Shown here: positions 10,824 through 20,072 of the stretch, in pieces | How positions within the stretch are numbered: position 1 is the stretch's first letter | Layout: each line of letters starts with the position of its first letter | The notes under the pieces: generated by a model | Databases searched by the model: none | What the model was told of the DNA's origin: nothing | Seen by the model: the letters and a program-made list of their open reading frames with translations, nothing else | Assembly (NCBI RefSeq): GCF_001528665.1 | Contig: NZ_BBYJ01000024.1 | Location: forward strand, 225,641-289,640 | Length of the DNA: 64,000 nt | Reading direction: 5' to 3' | Source: Microtetraspora malaysiensis | GTDB lineage: Bacteria; Actinomycetota; Actinomycetes; Streptosporangiales; Streptosporangiaceae | Position numbers and translations under genes: made by a program

Positions 10824-12044
10824 CTACCCGAGCCGCTCCACGATCATGGCCATGCCCTGTCCGCCGGCCGTGCACATCGTCTGCAGCCCGACCTGGCCAT
10901 CGTGGAACTCCAGCGAATTCAGGAGCGTCGCCGTCAATCGTGCGCCGCTCATGCCGAACGGGTGCCCCATGGCGATGGCTCCCCCGTTCACGTTCAACCG
11001 GTCGTCGGGGATTTCCAGGTCCCGCTGGCAGGCCAGCACCTGCGCCGCGAACGCCTCGTTGATCTCGACCTGATCGATGTCGGCCATCGTCATCCCGGCT
11101 CGGCGGAGCACGATGCGTGTCGCCTCGACCGGACCGAGGCCCATGATCTCGGGCGACAACGCGCTGACGGCGGTCGCCACGATGCGCGCCCGCGGCGTGA
11201 GTCCCAGCCCGCGGGCCTTGGCGTCGCTCATCACGACAAGCATCGCCGCGCCGTCGTTCAACGGGCAGCTGTTGCCGGCGGTGACCCGGCCGTCCGGCCG
11301 GAACACCGGCGGCAGCCCCGAGACCGCCTCGTACGTGACGCCGCGCCGCGGCCCGTCGTCGACGGCGACCAGCCGCCCGTCCGGCAGGCGTACCGGGCAG
11401 GTCTCCCGCGCCCAGAATCCGGTGTCGGCCGCCTGCTCCGCGCGGTGCTGGGAGCGTACGGCGAACCGGTCCATGTCCTCCCGCTCGATCCCCTTCAACC
11501 AGGCCACGTTCTCGGCGGTCTGGCCCATCGGGATGTGCGCGTCGGGCAGCAGTCCGAGGTCCCGTGGGTCGTCCCAGCCGCGGACCCGGTCGTCGACGCG
11601 TCGTGCGGTGCGCTCACCCGGCACGGCGAAGACCGCGTTCCTCGTGTCGGGCCACCCGTCGGCCGTTCCCCGGGCGAACCGGGAGACCGTCTCGACGCCG
11701 GCCGAGATGTACGCCTCGCCCTCACCGGCCTTGATCGCGTGGAAGGCCATGCGGGTGGTCTGCATCGACGAGCCGCAGTACCTGTTGACGGTGGTTCCCG
11801 GGAGCCCGTCCAACCCCAACTGGATCGCCACGACGCGGGCCATGTTGAAGCCCGACTCCCCCGCGGGCTGCGCGCAGCCCAGCAGCAGGTCCTCGATGTC
11901 CGACGGAGCGACCTCCGGCACCAGTTCGAGGCCGTGCCGGATGACCTGGGCGACCAGGTCGTCCGGCCGCATCGACGCCAGCGAGCCCTTCACCGCGCGG
12001 CCGATGGGTGAGCGCACCGCCGCGACAATGACCGCCTCCGGCAT
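10824..12044 (-). CDS. Acetyl-CoA acetyltransferase (thiolase)
   Basis: 406 aa thiolase that cleaves 3-oxoacyl-CoA with CoA (or condenses acetyl-CoA). The nucleophilic cysteine is in NRYCGSSMQT (about residue 91), the catalytic histidine in GGAIAMGHPFGMSGAR (about 355), and the second cysteine in MCTAGGQGMAM (about 390). EINEAFAAQ is present. Length and motif spacing are those of a degradative thiolase. Last gene of the ten-gene operon; its ATG is directly adjacent to the stop of the D-amino-acid-dehydrogenase-like gene. This suggests that the pathway ends in a 3-oxoacyl-CoA intermediate. Confidence 0.9.
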   Translation of the reverse strand: MPEAVIVAAVRSPIGRAVKGSLASMRPDDLVAQVIRHGLELVPEVAPSDIEDLLLGCAQPAGESGFNMARVVAIQLGLDGLPGTTVNRYCGSSMQTTRMAFHAIKAGEGEAYISAGVETVSRFARGTADGWPDTRNAVFAVPGERTARRVDDRVRGWDDPRDLGLLPDAHIPMGQTAENVAWLKGIEREDMDRFAVRSQHRAEQAADTGFWARETCPVRLPDGRLVAVDDGPRRGVTYEAVSGLPPVFRPDGRVTAGNSCPLNDGAAMLVVMSDAKARGLGLTPRARIVATAVSALSPEIMGLGPVEATRIVLRRAGMTMADIDQVEINEAFAAQVLACQRDLEIPDDRLNVNGGAIAMGHPFGMSGARLTATLLNSLEFHDGQVGLQTMCTAGGQGMAMIVERLG

Positions 12045-13367
12045 CTACGCCCCCCTCCGTCGCGACGCCGCCGGGCTGACCGGACGCGCCGCGCGGCGCC
12101 GCGCGGCGCGGGCCGGGTCGAACGGCCGCAGTTCCGGGACGTCCCGGCCGTCGACGAGCCGCGCCAGCAGGTGGGCGGTCGAGGGGGCCATCATCACGCC
12201 GAGCATGTTGTGACCGGTCGCCAGGAAGATCCGTGACCGGCCGGGCGCGGCCCCGATGAACGGGAGCCCGTCCGGGGTCATCGGGCGCGGCCCCATCCAT
12301 TCGGCCGTGCGCCGCGACCACTCGACGCCGGTGAAGTACGGCGCCGCCGCGTTGACGACCTCCCGGATCCGGCCGCGGTTGAACCTGTCGTCCCGGGCGT
12401 CGAACTCCATCGTCCCCGCGATGCGCACGCCCGCGCCCAGGGGGACGGCGCCGACGTGGGCCTCCTCCAGCTTCAGCACCCGGGTCAGCGGGGCCGCGGG
12501 CGCGATGCCGAAGCTGTATCCCTTGCCCGGACGGATGGGGAGATCGAACCCCAGGTCTCCGGTCAGCTCGGCCGAACCGGCGCCGGCCGCGATGACCACG
12601 TGCCCCGCGGCGAAGGTGTCGACCGTCGACTCGACGCGTACCTCGCGTCCCGACGACACGACGCGCGTCACCCGGGCGCCCTCATGGATCACGACCCCGC
12701 CCGCGCGCAGGGCGTCGGCGAGCGCGTCCACGAACGCGCCGGGGTCGACCCGCGCCTGGCCGGAGAGCACGAACCCGGACCTCGCGCGCTCGCCCAGGCA
12801 CGGTTCCAGGGCCCGGAGTTCCGGCCCGTCCAGGATCTCGCCGAGGTCGCGGTCGACCGGATAGTGCTCGCGCAGGCACGCCCGCTTCCGTTCGGCCCGC
12901 TCTCGCGAGGGGAAGAGGTACAGGTATTCCCCCTTGGCGACCTCGACGCCGACCCCGCCGTCCGACAGTGCGGCGAACCGCTCGTCCGTGTCGGCTCCCA
13001 GCATGGCCAGCGCGCGCACCCCGGCGCGGAAGCGCTCGGCGGTGGCGTTCCGCGCCATCCGCAGGAGGAACGTCCCCATGGTCAGCGCCGCGGCCGGGTG
13101 AACGTAGAGGGCGCTGTCCTTGCGGTACATGTTCTTCAGCGTGGTGCCGACGATGCCGGGCTGCGACAGCGGACCGACGATCGACGAGCAGATCTCCCCC
13201 GCGTTCCCGCGGGACGCGCCGCTGCCGACGCGGTCCCGTTCGAGGACGACGACCTGGTGGCCCCGCCGGGCGAGTTCCCACGCGACGCAGAGACCGACCA
13301 CGCCGCCGCCGACGACGACCGTCGGCCCCGAAGCCGTTCCGCCCGTGTCCGCGCGCACGGCCGTCAT
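12045..13367 (-). CDS. D-amino-acid dehydrogenase-like FAD oxidoreductase (DAO family)
   Basis: 440 aa. The N-terminal Rossmann motif is VVVGGGVVGLCVAWELARRG, followed by the DadA-type segment GASRGNAGEICSSIVGPLSQPG. The C-terminal half has MGPRPMTPDGLPFIG and the FAD-closing LATGHNMLGVMMAP. Such enzymes oxidatively deaminate D-amino acids or other secondary/primary amines and pass electrons to quinone. The start ATG 13367 overlaps the HyuB stop (ATGA). The C-terminus is an Arg/Ala-rich tail of about 25 residues. Beside HyuA/HyuB it may act on the ring-opened amino acid, which is inference. Confidence 0.85.
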   Translation of the reverse strand: MTAVRADTGGTASGPTVVVGGGVVGLCVAWELARRGHQVVVLERDRVGSGASRGNAGEICSSIVGPLSQPGIVGTTLKNMYRKDSALYVHPAAALTMGTFLLRMARNATAERFRAGVRALAMLGADTDERFAALSDGGVGVEVAKGEYLYLFPSRERAERKRACLREHYPVDRDLGEILDGPELRALEPCLGERARSGFVLSGQARVDPGAFVDALADALRAGGVVIHEGARVTRVVSSGREVRVESTVDTFAAGHVVIAAGAGSAELTGDLGFDLPIRPGKGYSFGIAPAAPLTRVLKLEEAHVGAVPLGAGVRIAGTMEFDARDDRFNRGRIREVVNAAAPYFTGVEWSRRTAEWMGPRPMTPDGLPFIGAAPGRSRIFLATGHNMLGVMMAPSTAHLLARLVDGRDVPELRPFDPARAARRRAARPVSPAASRRRGA

Positions 13368-15178
13368 GCCCGGCTCCGCGCCGCGCGGAGGGCGGCCCGC
13401 CGCTCGGCGGTCGCCGGTTCGTCGACCTCGCCGGCGTCGGTGAACACGACGCCGTAGCGGTCCCGCGCGGCCTCGACGCTCACCTTGCGGTCGAGCACGT
13501 CGACCCGCACCCGGGCCGGATCCCGGTCCAGCGGGTCGCCGTACCCGCCACCGCCGGGCGTGTACAGGGTGACGGTGTCGTCGCGGTCGAGGCTCATCGT
13601 CGGGCCGGTCTGGTGCCGCAGCACCTGCTCGGACTCCCCGCCTTCGTTGACGATCCATCGGCTCGGTGCGCCGCTGTGCCCGCCGAACAGGCCCTTCGGC
13701 GGGATGGCGGAGTACTGCGATGTGTGCGAGAACCGCGCGGCCTCGCCCTTCACCTGCCAGCTCAGTCTCAGGCCGAGGCCGCCGCGCCATCGGCCGGCCC
13801 CGCCGGAGTCGGTGTACAGGGCCTTCGACCGGTACAGCACGGGCGCTTCCCACTCGGAGCTCTCGATGGAGGGGCTGGCCACGTTGGTGATCCACCCCGG
13901 CATCGCGCTCAGGCCGTCCCGGCTCGCCCGGGCGCCGAGGCCGCCGGTGCTGGGGCCGGTGCCCATCCGCCACTCCTGGCGGGCCGAGATGTCGCCGCCG
14001 TCCGGATGGGTGGTGGTGTTCACCGCGGACCCGCGACCGTAGATGAGACCGCACGAGTTGGCCACCACCGCGTCCGGCAGCACCTCGGCCATGGCCTCGA
14101 AGATCATGTCCACGATCTGGTGCGTCACCGCCATCCGCTGGTAGACGGCCGCGGGCGGGGTCGGGTTCACGATGGAGCCCTCGGGCGCGTCGATCGTCAC
14201 CAGGTTGGCCGGTCCCTGGTTCTTCGGGATGTCCGGCGGCATCATCGCCAGCAACCCGAACAGGCAGGCCGAGATGGTCGCCGACTTCGGGCAGTTGATC
14301 GGCCCGGCGATCTGCTCGTCGGAGCCGGTGAAGTCGAAGGTGATCCGGTCATCGGTGACCTTCATGGCGAGCCGCAGCCGGACCGGACCGCCCATGCTGC
14401 CGTCTTCGAGCAGCAGCTTCTCCGCCCGGTAGACGCCGTCCGGGATCCGCCGGATGTACTCCGCGGTGCGCCGTTCGGCGTACTGGATCTGCGCGTCGAC
14501 CGCCCGCAGCACGACGTCGCGGCCGTACCGGTCCAGGAGGCGGCGGAAGCCGTCGGCGCCCACGTGCGCCCCGGACACCTGGGCCAGCAGATCACCGCGC
14601 TGCGCGTAGGGCACGCTGGTGTTCGTCAGGATCAGCTTGAGCAGGTCCTCGTCCAGGACGCCGCCGGAGTACAGCTTGACCGGCGGGATCCGCAGGCCCT
14701 CCTCGAAGATGCTCGTGTGCCAGTCGTTCGGGTCCAGACCGCCGGCCCCCGCCAGGTGCGCGAAGATCGTGGAGAAGCCGACCAGCTCGCCGTCCCAGAA
14801 GACCGGCTCGTAGACGATGAAGTCGGCCGTGTGGTGGGCGCCGACGCTGCCGTCCACGTACGGATCGTTGGTGAGGATGACGTCGCCGGGGACGAGCGTC
14901 TCCGGCGGGAAATGGTGCTTCAGCATGCCCTTGAGGCAGGGGCCGAGCGCGTTGAGATGCACCGGCACGTTGGCCCCTTCGGCGACCAGTCGGCCACTCG
15001 CGTCGAAGATCGACGACGAGCAGTCCTTCCCCTCCTTCAGCAGCAGGGAGTAGCTCGTCCGCGTCATCGTCTCGGTCATCTGCTCCGCGAGAGACTCCAG
15101 CGCGCTCCGGATGACCTCCACGGTCACCACGTCCGGGCCGCGGCCTTCGGCGACGTCTCGCGTATCCGCTGAGTTCAC
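13364..15178 (-). CDS. hyuB: Hydantoinase B/5-oxoprolinase family subunit (HyuB)
   Basis: 604 aa. Visible features are the HyuB opening (VTVEVIRSALESLAEQMTET), GDVILTNDPYVDGS, FDFTGSDEQIAGPINCP and the Gly-rich C-terminal TPGGGGYGDPLDRDPARV. Together with HyuA this forms an ATP-dependent amidohydrolase or carboxylase complex (hydantoinase, 5-oxoprolinase, caprolactamase and acetone carboxylase are known members). Translation starts at GTG 15178. It overlaps the downstream oxidase gene by 4 bp and sits 43 bp after HyuA. Substrate cannot be assigned from family alone. Confidence 0.9.
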   Translation of the reverse strand: MNSADTRDVAEGRGPDVVTVEVIRSALESLAEQMTETMTRTSYSLLLKEGKDCSSSIFDASGRLVAEGANVPVHLNALGPCLKGMLKHHFPPETLVPGDVILTNDPYVDGSVGAHHTADFIVYEPVFWDGELVGFSTIFAHLAGAGGLDPNDWHTSIFEEGLRIPPVKLYSGGVLDEDLLKLILTNTSVPYAQRGDLLAQVSGAHVGADGFRRLLDRYGRDVVLRAVDAQIQYAERRTAEYIRRIPDGVYRAEKLLLEDGSMGGPVRLRLAMKVTDDRITFDFTGSDEQIAGPINCPKSATISACLFGLLAMMPPDIPKNQGPANLVTIDAPEGSIVNPTPPAAVYQRMAVTHQIVDMIFEAMAEVLPDAVVANSCGLIYGRGSAVNTTTHPDGGDISARQEWRMGTGPSTGGLGARASRDGLSAMPGWITNVASPSIESSEWEAPVLYRSKALYTDSGGAGRWRGGLGLRLSWQVKGEAARFSHTSQYSAIPPKGLFGGHSGAPSRWIVNEGGESEQVLRHQTGPTMSLDRDDTVTLYTPGGGGYGDPLDRDPARVRVDVLDRKVSVEAARDRYGVVFTDAGEVDEPATAERRAALRAARSRA

Positions 15179-15221
15179 GAACTTCTCTTTCCTGTCTCGG
15201 GTCTCGTTCGGAGGGAGGCGC

Positions 15222-17267
15222 TCAGCGCGCGGTGAGCACGAGCGTGCCGATCGGGCTCACGGAGAGCTTCTGGTCGGGCCACATCACGGTGGTGCTGCCC
15301 GGCTCCTCGATGATCGCGGGCCCCTCGATGACATGGCCCGGCCGCAGCAGCGCACGGTCGTAGACGGGGGTGTCCACCCGCTCGCCGAACACGACCTGGC
15401 GGCGTTCCTTGAGCGCCTCGTCGGCGCGGGAGGTGGTGGCGTCCGGCAGGCGCGGGAAGGCGGGCTTGGCCGTCGCGGCGACCGCGGACACCCGCAGGCT
15501 CACCAGCTGCACCGGGTCCTTCGGGGAGGCGTGGCCGTAGCGCTGCTCGTGCAGCGCGTGGAAGGACGCGGCCAGGTGGTCGAGCGCCTGGTCGCCGTAC
15601 CCCTTCTCGAAGGGCACGACGAGTTCGAAGCTCTGGCCCCGGTACCGCATCTCCGCGGTCCGCGCGACGGTGATCCGGTCGATCGGGATGCCTTCGGACA
15701 GGAGTTCCTTGGCCGCGTCGGCCTCGAGCTGGTCGAACCACTCGTTCAGCGCGCCGACCTCGACCTCGTCCAGCGGGCAGAGCCGCGAGGCGACCGCGTC
15801 GCAGCTCTGGTCGGCGAGCAGCAGGCCCATCGCCGAGACGTTGCCGGGGTTCGGCGGGATGACCACGGTGGGGATGCCGAGCTCGCGGGCCGCGTCGCTG
15901 ACGATCAGGCCGCCCGCTCCGCCGAAGCCGACGATCGCGAAATCACGCGGGTCAAGCCCGCGGGCGATGGACACCCGCCGGATCGCGCGGACGCTGTCGG
16001 CCGCGGCGATGGCGATCGCCCCGGCGGCCCAGCGCTCGGGGTCCCAGTCGTCGGTGTCGTTCCTGGACAGCGCGAGCGCGTCGTGCGCGGCCTGCCGGTC
16101 GAGCCGCTGGCGCCCCCCGAGGAAGTAGTCGGGGTTGAGCCGCCCGGTGACCACGGCCGCGTCGGTCAGGGTCGGCCGCGTCCCCCCGGCGCCGTAGCAG
16201 ACCGGCCCCGGGCTGGCGCCCGCGCTGTCCGGTCCGACCCGCAGCGCGCCTCCCTCGTCGATCCAGACGATCGATCCCCCGCCGGACCCGATGGGGGTGA
16301 TCTCGATGCTCGACATCTGGATCGGGTGGCCGAGCAGTTCGTCGCGCGGCACGACGATGGGGTCCCCGCCGATCGCCACCGCCAGGTCGGTGCTGGTGCC
16401 GCCCATGTCGTACGTGATGACGTTGGCGCATCCGACCTCGGCCGCGAAGTGGGCGCCCGCGATGGCGCCGGCCACCGGCCCCGAGTTGGCGACCCGGATC
16501 GGCTTCTCCGCGGCCTGCCGGAGGCTGAACGTGCCGCCGCTCCCCTGCATGGTCAGCAGCGTGGCGCCGAAGCCGGCGGCCTCCGTCTGCTCGGCGAAGT
16601 CGACGAAGTGCGCGCTCAGCTTCGGCTTGACGTAGGCGTCGAGCGCGGTCGTGCTCGCGCGGTCGTACTCGGAGATGCGCGGGCTCACGACCGAGGAGAG
16701 CGACAGCGGGATGTCCGGCGCCTCCTCGGCCAGGATCTGGGCCACCCGCACCTCGTGGGCCGGCTGGGTGTAGCTGTGCAGCAGGCAGATGGCGACGCTT
16801 TCCAGGCCCAGTTCCTTGACGGCCGCGGCGATGCCGCGTACCTGCTCCTCGTCGAGCGGCTCCAGCTCGTGTCCGCGGAAGTCGTGGCGCTGGCGCACCT
16901 CGAAGCAGTGGCGGCGTTCGATGACCGGCCGGCTGGGCTCCCACTGGACGTCGTAGATGTTGCCGCTCCGGTAGGAGTTCCCGACCTCCAGGACGTCACC
17001 GAACCCGGCGGTCGTGATCAGTCCCGCCGAGATGCGCTCTCCCTGGAGGATCATGTTCACCGCGACGGTCGTCCCGTAGACGACCGTGTGCACGTCTCCG
17101 GGCGCGGCGCCCGCCTTGTCGAGGATTCGCGCGGCTCCGGACAGCACGGCGTCGACTATTCGCCGGGGGGTCGAAGGAACTTTTTCGACCCAAATATTTC
17201 CGGTCTCTTCATCCAGCAATACGAGGTCTGTATGCGTGCCGCCAGTGTCGATTCCCAGTCGGTACAT
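15222..17267 (-). CDS. hyuA: Hydantoinase A/5-oxoprolinase family subunit (HyuA)
   Basis: 681 aa from ATG 17267. It begins MYRLGIDTGGTHTDLVLLDE, the ASKHA-type phosphate-1 motif, and later has TYDMGGTSTDLAV and GFGGAGGLIVSDAARELG. It is the ATP-binding, substrate-activating subunit of the HyuAB pair. An ATG seven codons upstream (17288) is possible, but an AGGGA ribosome site sits at the right distance before 17267, and family members begin with this methionine. It belongs to the minus-strand ABC-importer operon. Members act on hydantoins, 5-oxoproline, lactams or N-methylated lactams; no closer assignment is made. Confidence 0.88.
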   Translation of the reverse strand: MYRLGIDTGGTHTDLVLLDEETGNIWVEKVPSTPRRIVDAVLSGAARILDKAGAAPGDVHTVVYGTTVAVNMILQGERISAGLITTAGFGDVLEVGNSYRSGNIYDVQWEPSRPVIERRHCFEVRQRHDFRGHELEPLDEEQVRGIAAAVKELGLESVAICLLHSYTQPAHEVRVAQILAEEAPDIPLSLSSVVSPRISEYDRASTTALDAYVKPKLSAHFVDFAEQTEAAGFGATLLTMQGSGGTFSLRQAAEKPIRVANSGPVAGAIAGAHFAAEVGCANVITYDMGGTSTDLAVAIGGDPIVVPRDELLGHPIQMSSIEITPIGSGGGSIVWIDEGGALRVGPDSAGASPGPVCYGAGGTRPTLTDAAVVTGRLNPDYFLGGRQRLDRQAAHDALALSRNDTDDWDPERWAAGAIAIAAADSVRAIRRVSIARGLDPRDFAIVGFGGAGGLIVSDAARELGIPTVVIPPNPGNVSAMGLLLADQSCDAVASRLCPLDEVEVGALNEWFDQLEADAAKELLSEGIPIDRITVARTAEMRYRGQSFELVVPFEKGYGDQALDHLAASFHALHEQRYGHASPKDPVQLVSLRVSAVAATAKPAFPRLPDATTSRADEALKERRQVVFGERVDTPVYDRALLRPGHVIEGPAIIEEPGSTTVMWPDQKLSVSPIGTLVLTAR

Positions 17268-17356
17268 CCGGTTTCCCTGATTCTCCATAAGAAATTCACG
17301 CTCGGGGTCGGGGTCGTCCGCCGACTTTCGTCACTTTATGAGCCGGAGTTGTTCGG

Positions 17357-18259
17357 TCATATATCCAACTGTCCACAACCGCCGGACGGGCCGTGGCCAT
17401 TTGGAGGCACGGTTCCGGCTCCTTCCGGGCGGGTGCTCATTCCCATGTCCTGAAGAAGCGCGCGCTCGGCGTCCGACCACGGGGCGGCCTCCTGGTCGGC
17501 GTCGGTCAGCAGCCGGGCGATCCTCGTGGTCGACCGGATCACGACCGCGCCGCCGGCCGGGTCGACGCCGCTCGAGGTCAGCTCGACCGCGGCCCGGCCC
17601 ACGCGGGAGCACCGGGAGTGGAGCAGGATCTCCTGCCCGGCCGCCGCCTGTCCCAGGCAGAACGTGGTCCGGGCCACGACCAGACGACCTCGGATGTTGT
17701 GCCGCCAGCCGGACAACGCGTCGTGCCGCGCCTCCTGCAGCAGGTCCGCCGCCGCGACGGGCGAAAGGGATCCGCCGCCCGCCCGGTCGCCGGCGCGTAC
17801 CGGGACGACCAGCGACCACGGCCATCGGCCGGTGCGCGCGGGCGGCTCCGTCCCGGACGCGCGGGGTGTGTCGCGTTCGAGCGCGGTCGGGGCGGGCGGG
17901 CCGAGGAACACGTCCGCCGTCACGCACTCCGTCATCCGGCCGTCCGGTCCGGCCGCGCCCACCTCACAGGTGACGAGCAGGCCCTCCGGCCGTTCGACGG
18001 GGATGGCGCGGACCGTGATCGGGGTTCCCACCGCCTGGATCGCACGGCGGTAGCGGATGTCCACCCATCGCCACGCGACCGCGCCGGATCCGTCCCCGGC
18101 CCTGTCCGATCCTCCCGGCGGCCGCCATGCGGCGACCGCGCGGGACACCCCGACATGGACGAACCTGAGCCAGGCGACGTTGTTGACATGCCCGGCGACG
18201 TCCAGATCGGAATATCGCACGGTCAGCTGATCCGGCCCGCGGTCGCCGGGCGCCGTCAC
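17357..18259 (-). CDS. Double-hotdog acyl-(ACP/CoA) thioesterase
   Basis: 300 aa. The first hotdog domain carries the 4HBT/acyl-ACP-thioesterase signature RYSDLDVAGHVNNVAWLRF (about residues 12-31). A second, diverged hotdog follows from about 150 (LLQEARHDALSGWRHNIRG). The fold hydrolyses acyl-thioesters. The start is a GTG at 18259 that overlaps the stop of the phosphotriesterase gene (GTGA); longer frames upstream run inside that gene. The C-terminal 30 residues are low-complexity. Its place between the hydrolase and HyuA suggests removal of CoA from an intermediate. A non-thioesterase hotdog function is possible. Confidence 0.75.
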   Translation of the reverse strand: MTAPGDRGPDQLTVRYSDLDVAGHVNNVAWLRFVHVGVSRAVAAWRPPGGSDRAGDGSGAVAWRWVDIRYRRAIQAVGTPITVRAIPVERPEGLLVTCEVGAAGPDGRMTECVTADVFLGPPAPTALERDTPRASGTEPPARTGRWPWSLVVPVRAGDRAGGGSLSPVAAADLLQEARHDALSGWRHNIRGRLVVARTTFCLGQAAAGQEILLHSRCSRVGRAAVELTSSGVDPAGGAVVIRSTTRIARLLTDADQEAAPWSDAERALLQDMGMSTRPEGAGTVPPNGHGPSGGCGQLDI

Positions 18260-19251
18260 CCGGCTTCCCCCGACAGCGCCCGCCGTGGATTCTCGATGAG
18301 AATGTGGTCCAGTTCCCCGGCGTCCACTCCGGCCTGCGCCAACCGCTTTGTGAAATGCCGGGAAATATAGTCGAACCCGCCGCCGCCGTACGCGTGCAAA
18401 TGGTCCCGGCCGCACACGTCATGGCTCAGCAGGATGCTGTCGATGAAGCCGGCGCGGATCAGCGAGACGATGTGCGAGACACGGGTGTTCAACGCGAATT
18501 CCGCCCCGGGGCGGATCGTGTCGAACTGGACGTAGCACCCGCTTCGCGCGAGGTCGAGGTGATATTCGGGGATGTTCACCGTGTCGCAATGGCCGATGAT
18601 GACCCGGCCCGGCGACACCCCCTCCTCCAGCAGCAGGTCGAGCTGCCGGCGGCCCACCGGCCAGCGCGCCGCGTGCGTGCTGATCACCGCGTTGGTGCGG
18701 CGGGACGCGCGGGCCGAGGCGCGCAGGTTGCGCTCCTCCCTGGCTGAGATGAACCACTGGTCCGAGCCGACCTCGCCGATGAGTCCGGCCCTGATCCGCG
18801 TTCCGGCGAACCCTTCGACCAGGTCGCGGACCAGCAGCTCGGAGATCGCGTCCACGCTCTTGCGGTCGAAGTCGTCGTAGGCCAGGTAGGGATCGCGGTA
18901 GTGGCCGGTTCCCAGGACGATGCGCACGCCGGTCGCGACGGACAGCTCGTGCAGCGCGGCGACGTTGTCCGGCGCCCTCGTGTGCTCGGCCGAGGCCGGC
19001 GGCCGGGCGCCGTACACGCCGCCCGGGTCGGGGCTCGCGCCCCAGGTCAGCTCCGCGGACGTCACGTCGACCAGGGTCACGCCGCCCGCTTCCCGGTAGC
19101 GATCGAGCTCCGACCTCATCAGCGGGAGATCCTGGATCAGCCCGGTGCCGCGGTACTCCCGCAGCAGGTTGATGAAGACGTGTTCGTGCATGAGGGTGGT
19201 GCCGAGCCGCGCGCCGTCGACGGCTCCGGTCGCGGTCATGATCTGCGTCAT
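18256..19251 (-). CDS. Phosphotriesterase-family metal-dependent hydrolase
   Basis: 331 aa TIM-barrel amidohydrolase. Metal ligands are seen in order: HEH in TLMHEHVF (about 22-24), the bridging acid in GEVGSD (Glu in place of carboxylated Lys), His in STHAAR, His in IGHCDT and Asp in LSHDVCGRD. Family members include phosphotriesterases and quorum-type or sugar lactonases. In a catabolic operon, lactone or ester hydrolysis is the likely role. Translation starts at ATG 19251, 5 bp after the permease stop; ATG 19239 is an alternative. It is coupled to the thioesterase by GTGA. Confidence 0.87.
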   Translation of the reverse strand: MTQIMTATGAVDGARLGTTLMHEHVFINLLREYRGTGLIQDLPLMRSELDRYREAGGVTLVDVTSAELTWGASPDPGGVYGARPPASAEHTRAPDNVAALHELSVATGVRIVLGTGHYRDPYLAYDDFDRKSVDAISELLVRDLVEGFAGTRIRAGLIGEVGSDQWFISAREERNLRASARASRRTNAVISTHAARWPVGRRQLDLLLEEGVSPGRVIIGHCDTVNIPEYHLDLARSGCYVQFDTIRPGAEFALNTRVSHIVSLIRAGFIDSILLSHDVCGRDHLHAYGGGGFDYISRHFTKRLAQAGVDAGELDHILIENPRRALSGEAG

Positions 19252-19256
19252 ATCGA

Positions 19257-20072
19257 TCAGCCCTTACTCAGGACGCGCTTCAGGCCGAGTGCCCGCTCGA
19301 TCAGGGCGACGGCCGCGAGGGAGAACACGATGAGGACCACCGACAGCGCGGCGACCTGCGGATCGGTGTTGTTGGAGACGTAGCGGAACACCACCACCGG
19401 CAGGGTGGTGGTACCGGTGCCGACCACGAAGAGCGACACCACGGCCTCGTCGAAGGAGATGATGAACGACAGCGCCGCGCCCGCGACCAGGCCGGGCGTG
19501 ATCAGCGGCAGGGTGATCCGGCGGAACGTCGTGACGGGGCCGGCCCCCAGGGTCCGCGCCGCCTGCTCGCAGGAGGGGTCGACCGCCTCGAGACTCATCA
19601 TCACGGTGCGGACGACGTACGGAATGGTCAGGCCGAGGTGCGCGACTACCAGACCCGGATACGTGCCGACGAGCCCCACCTGCCCGAGCACGAGCAGCAG
19701 GGCCAGGCCCAGCACCACGCTCGGCAGCAGCAACGGCGAAGTGAACAGGCCGATCACCGCGTCCCGACCACGGAAGCGGTGCCGCGTCAGCGCGAGGGCG
19801 GCGGTGACGCCGGCGACCAGCGAGACGACCGTCACGATCAGGCCGAGCAGCAGCGACACCCGCAGGCCCTCGAGGAACTCACCGTTGGCGGCCAGGTCGG
19901 CGTACCACCGCAGGGTCCAGTCCTTGGGCGGGAACTCCAGGTTGGGGCTGGCGCCGAAGGAGAGGACGAAGACCACGAGGAGCGGCGCCAGCAGGAACAG
20001 ATAGCTGCAGACGACCACGATCCCGGCGAGGGTCCGGTAGATCAGCTCGGAGAGAGATCGCATTCCACTCAC
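19257..20072 (-). CDS. ABC transporter permease, PotC type
   Basis: 271 aa with six predicted membrane helices and the binding-protein-dependent-transport signature (EQAARTLGAGPVTTFRRITLPLITPG) that contacts the ATPase. It is half of the channel of a spermidine/putrescine-type importer. The GTG start at 20072 overlaps the first permease's TGA (GTGA) and has an AAGGAAG ribosome site. Normal length for PotC-like permeases. Confidence 0.9.
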   Translation of the reverse strand: MSGMRSLSELIYRTLAGIVVVCSYLFLLAPLLVVFVLSFGASPNLEFPPKDWTLRWYADLAANGEFLEGLRVSLLLGLIVTVVSLVAGVTAALALTRHRFRGRDAVIGLFTSPLLLPSVVLGLALLLVLGQVGLVGTYPGLVVAHLGLTIPYVVRTVMMSLEAVDPSCEQAARTLGAGPVTTFRRITLPLITPGLVAGAALSFIISFDEAVVSLFVVGTGTTTLPVVVFRYVSNNTDPQVAALSVVLIVFSLAAVALIERALGLKRVLSKG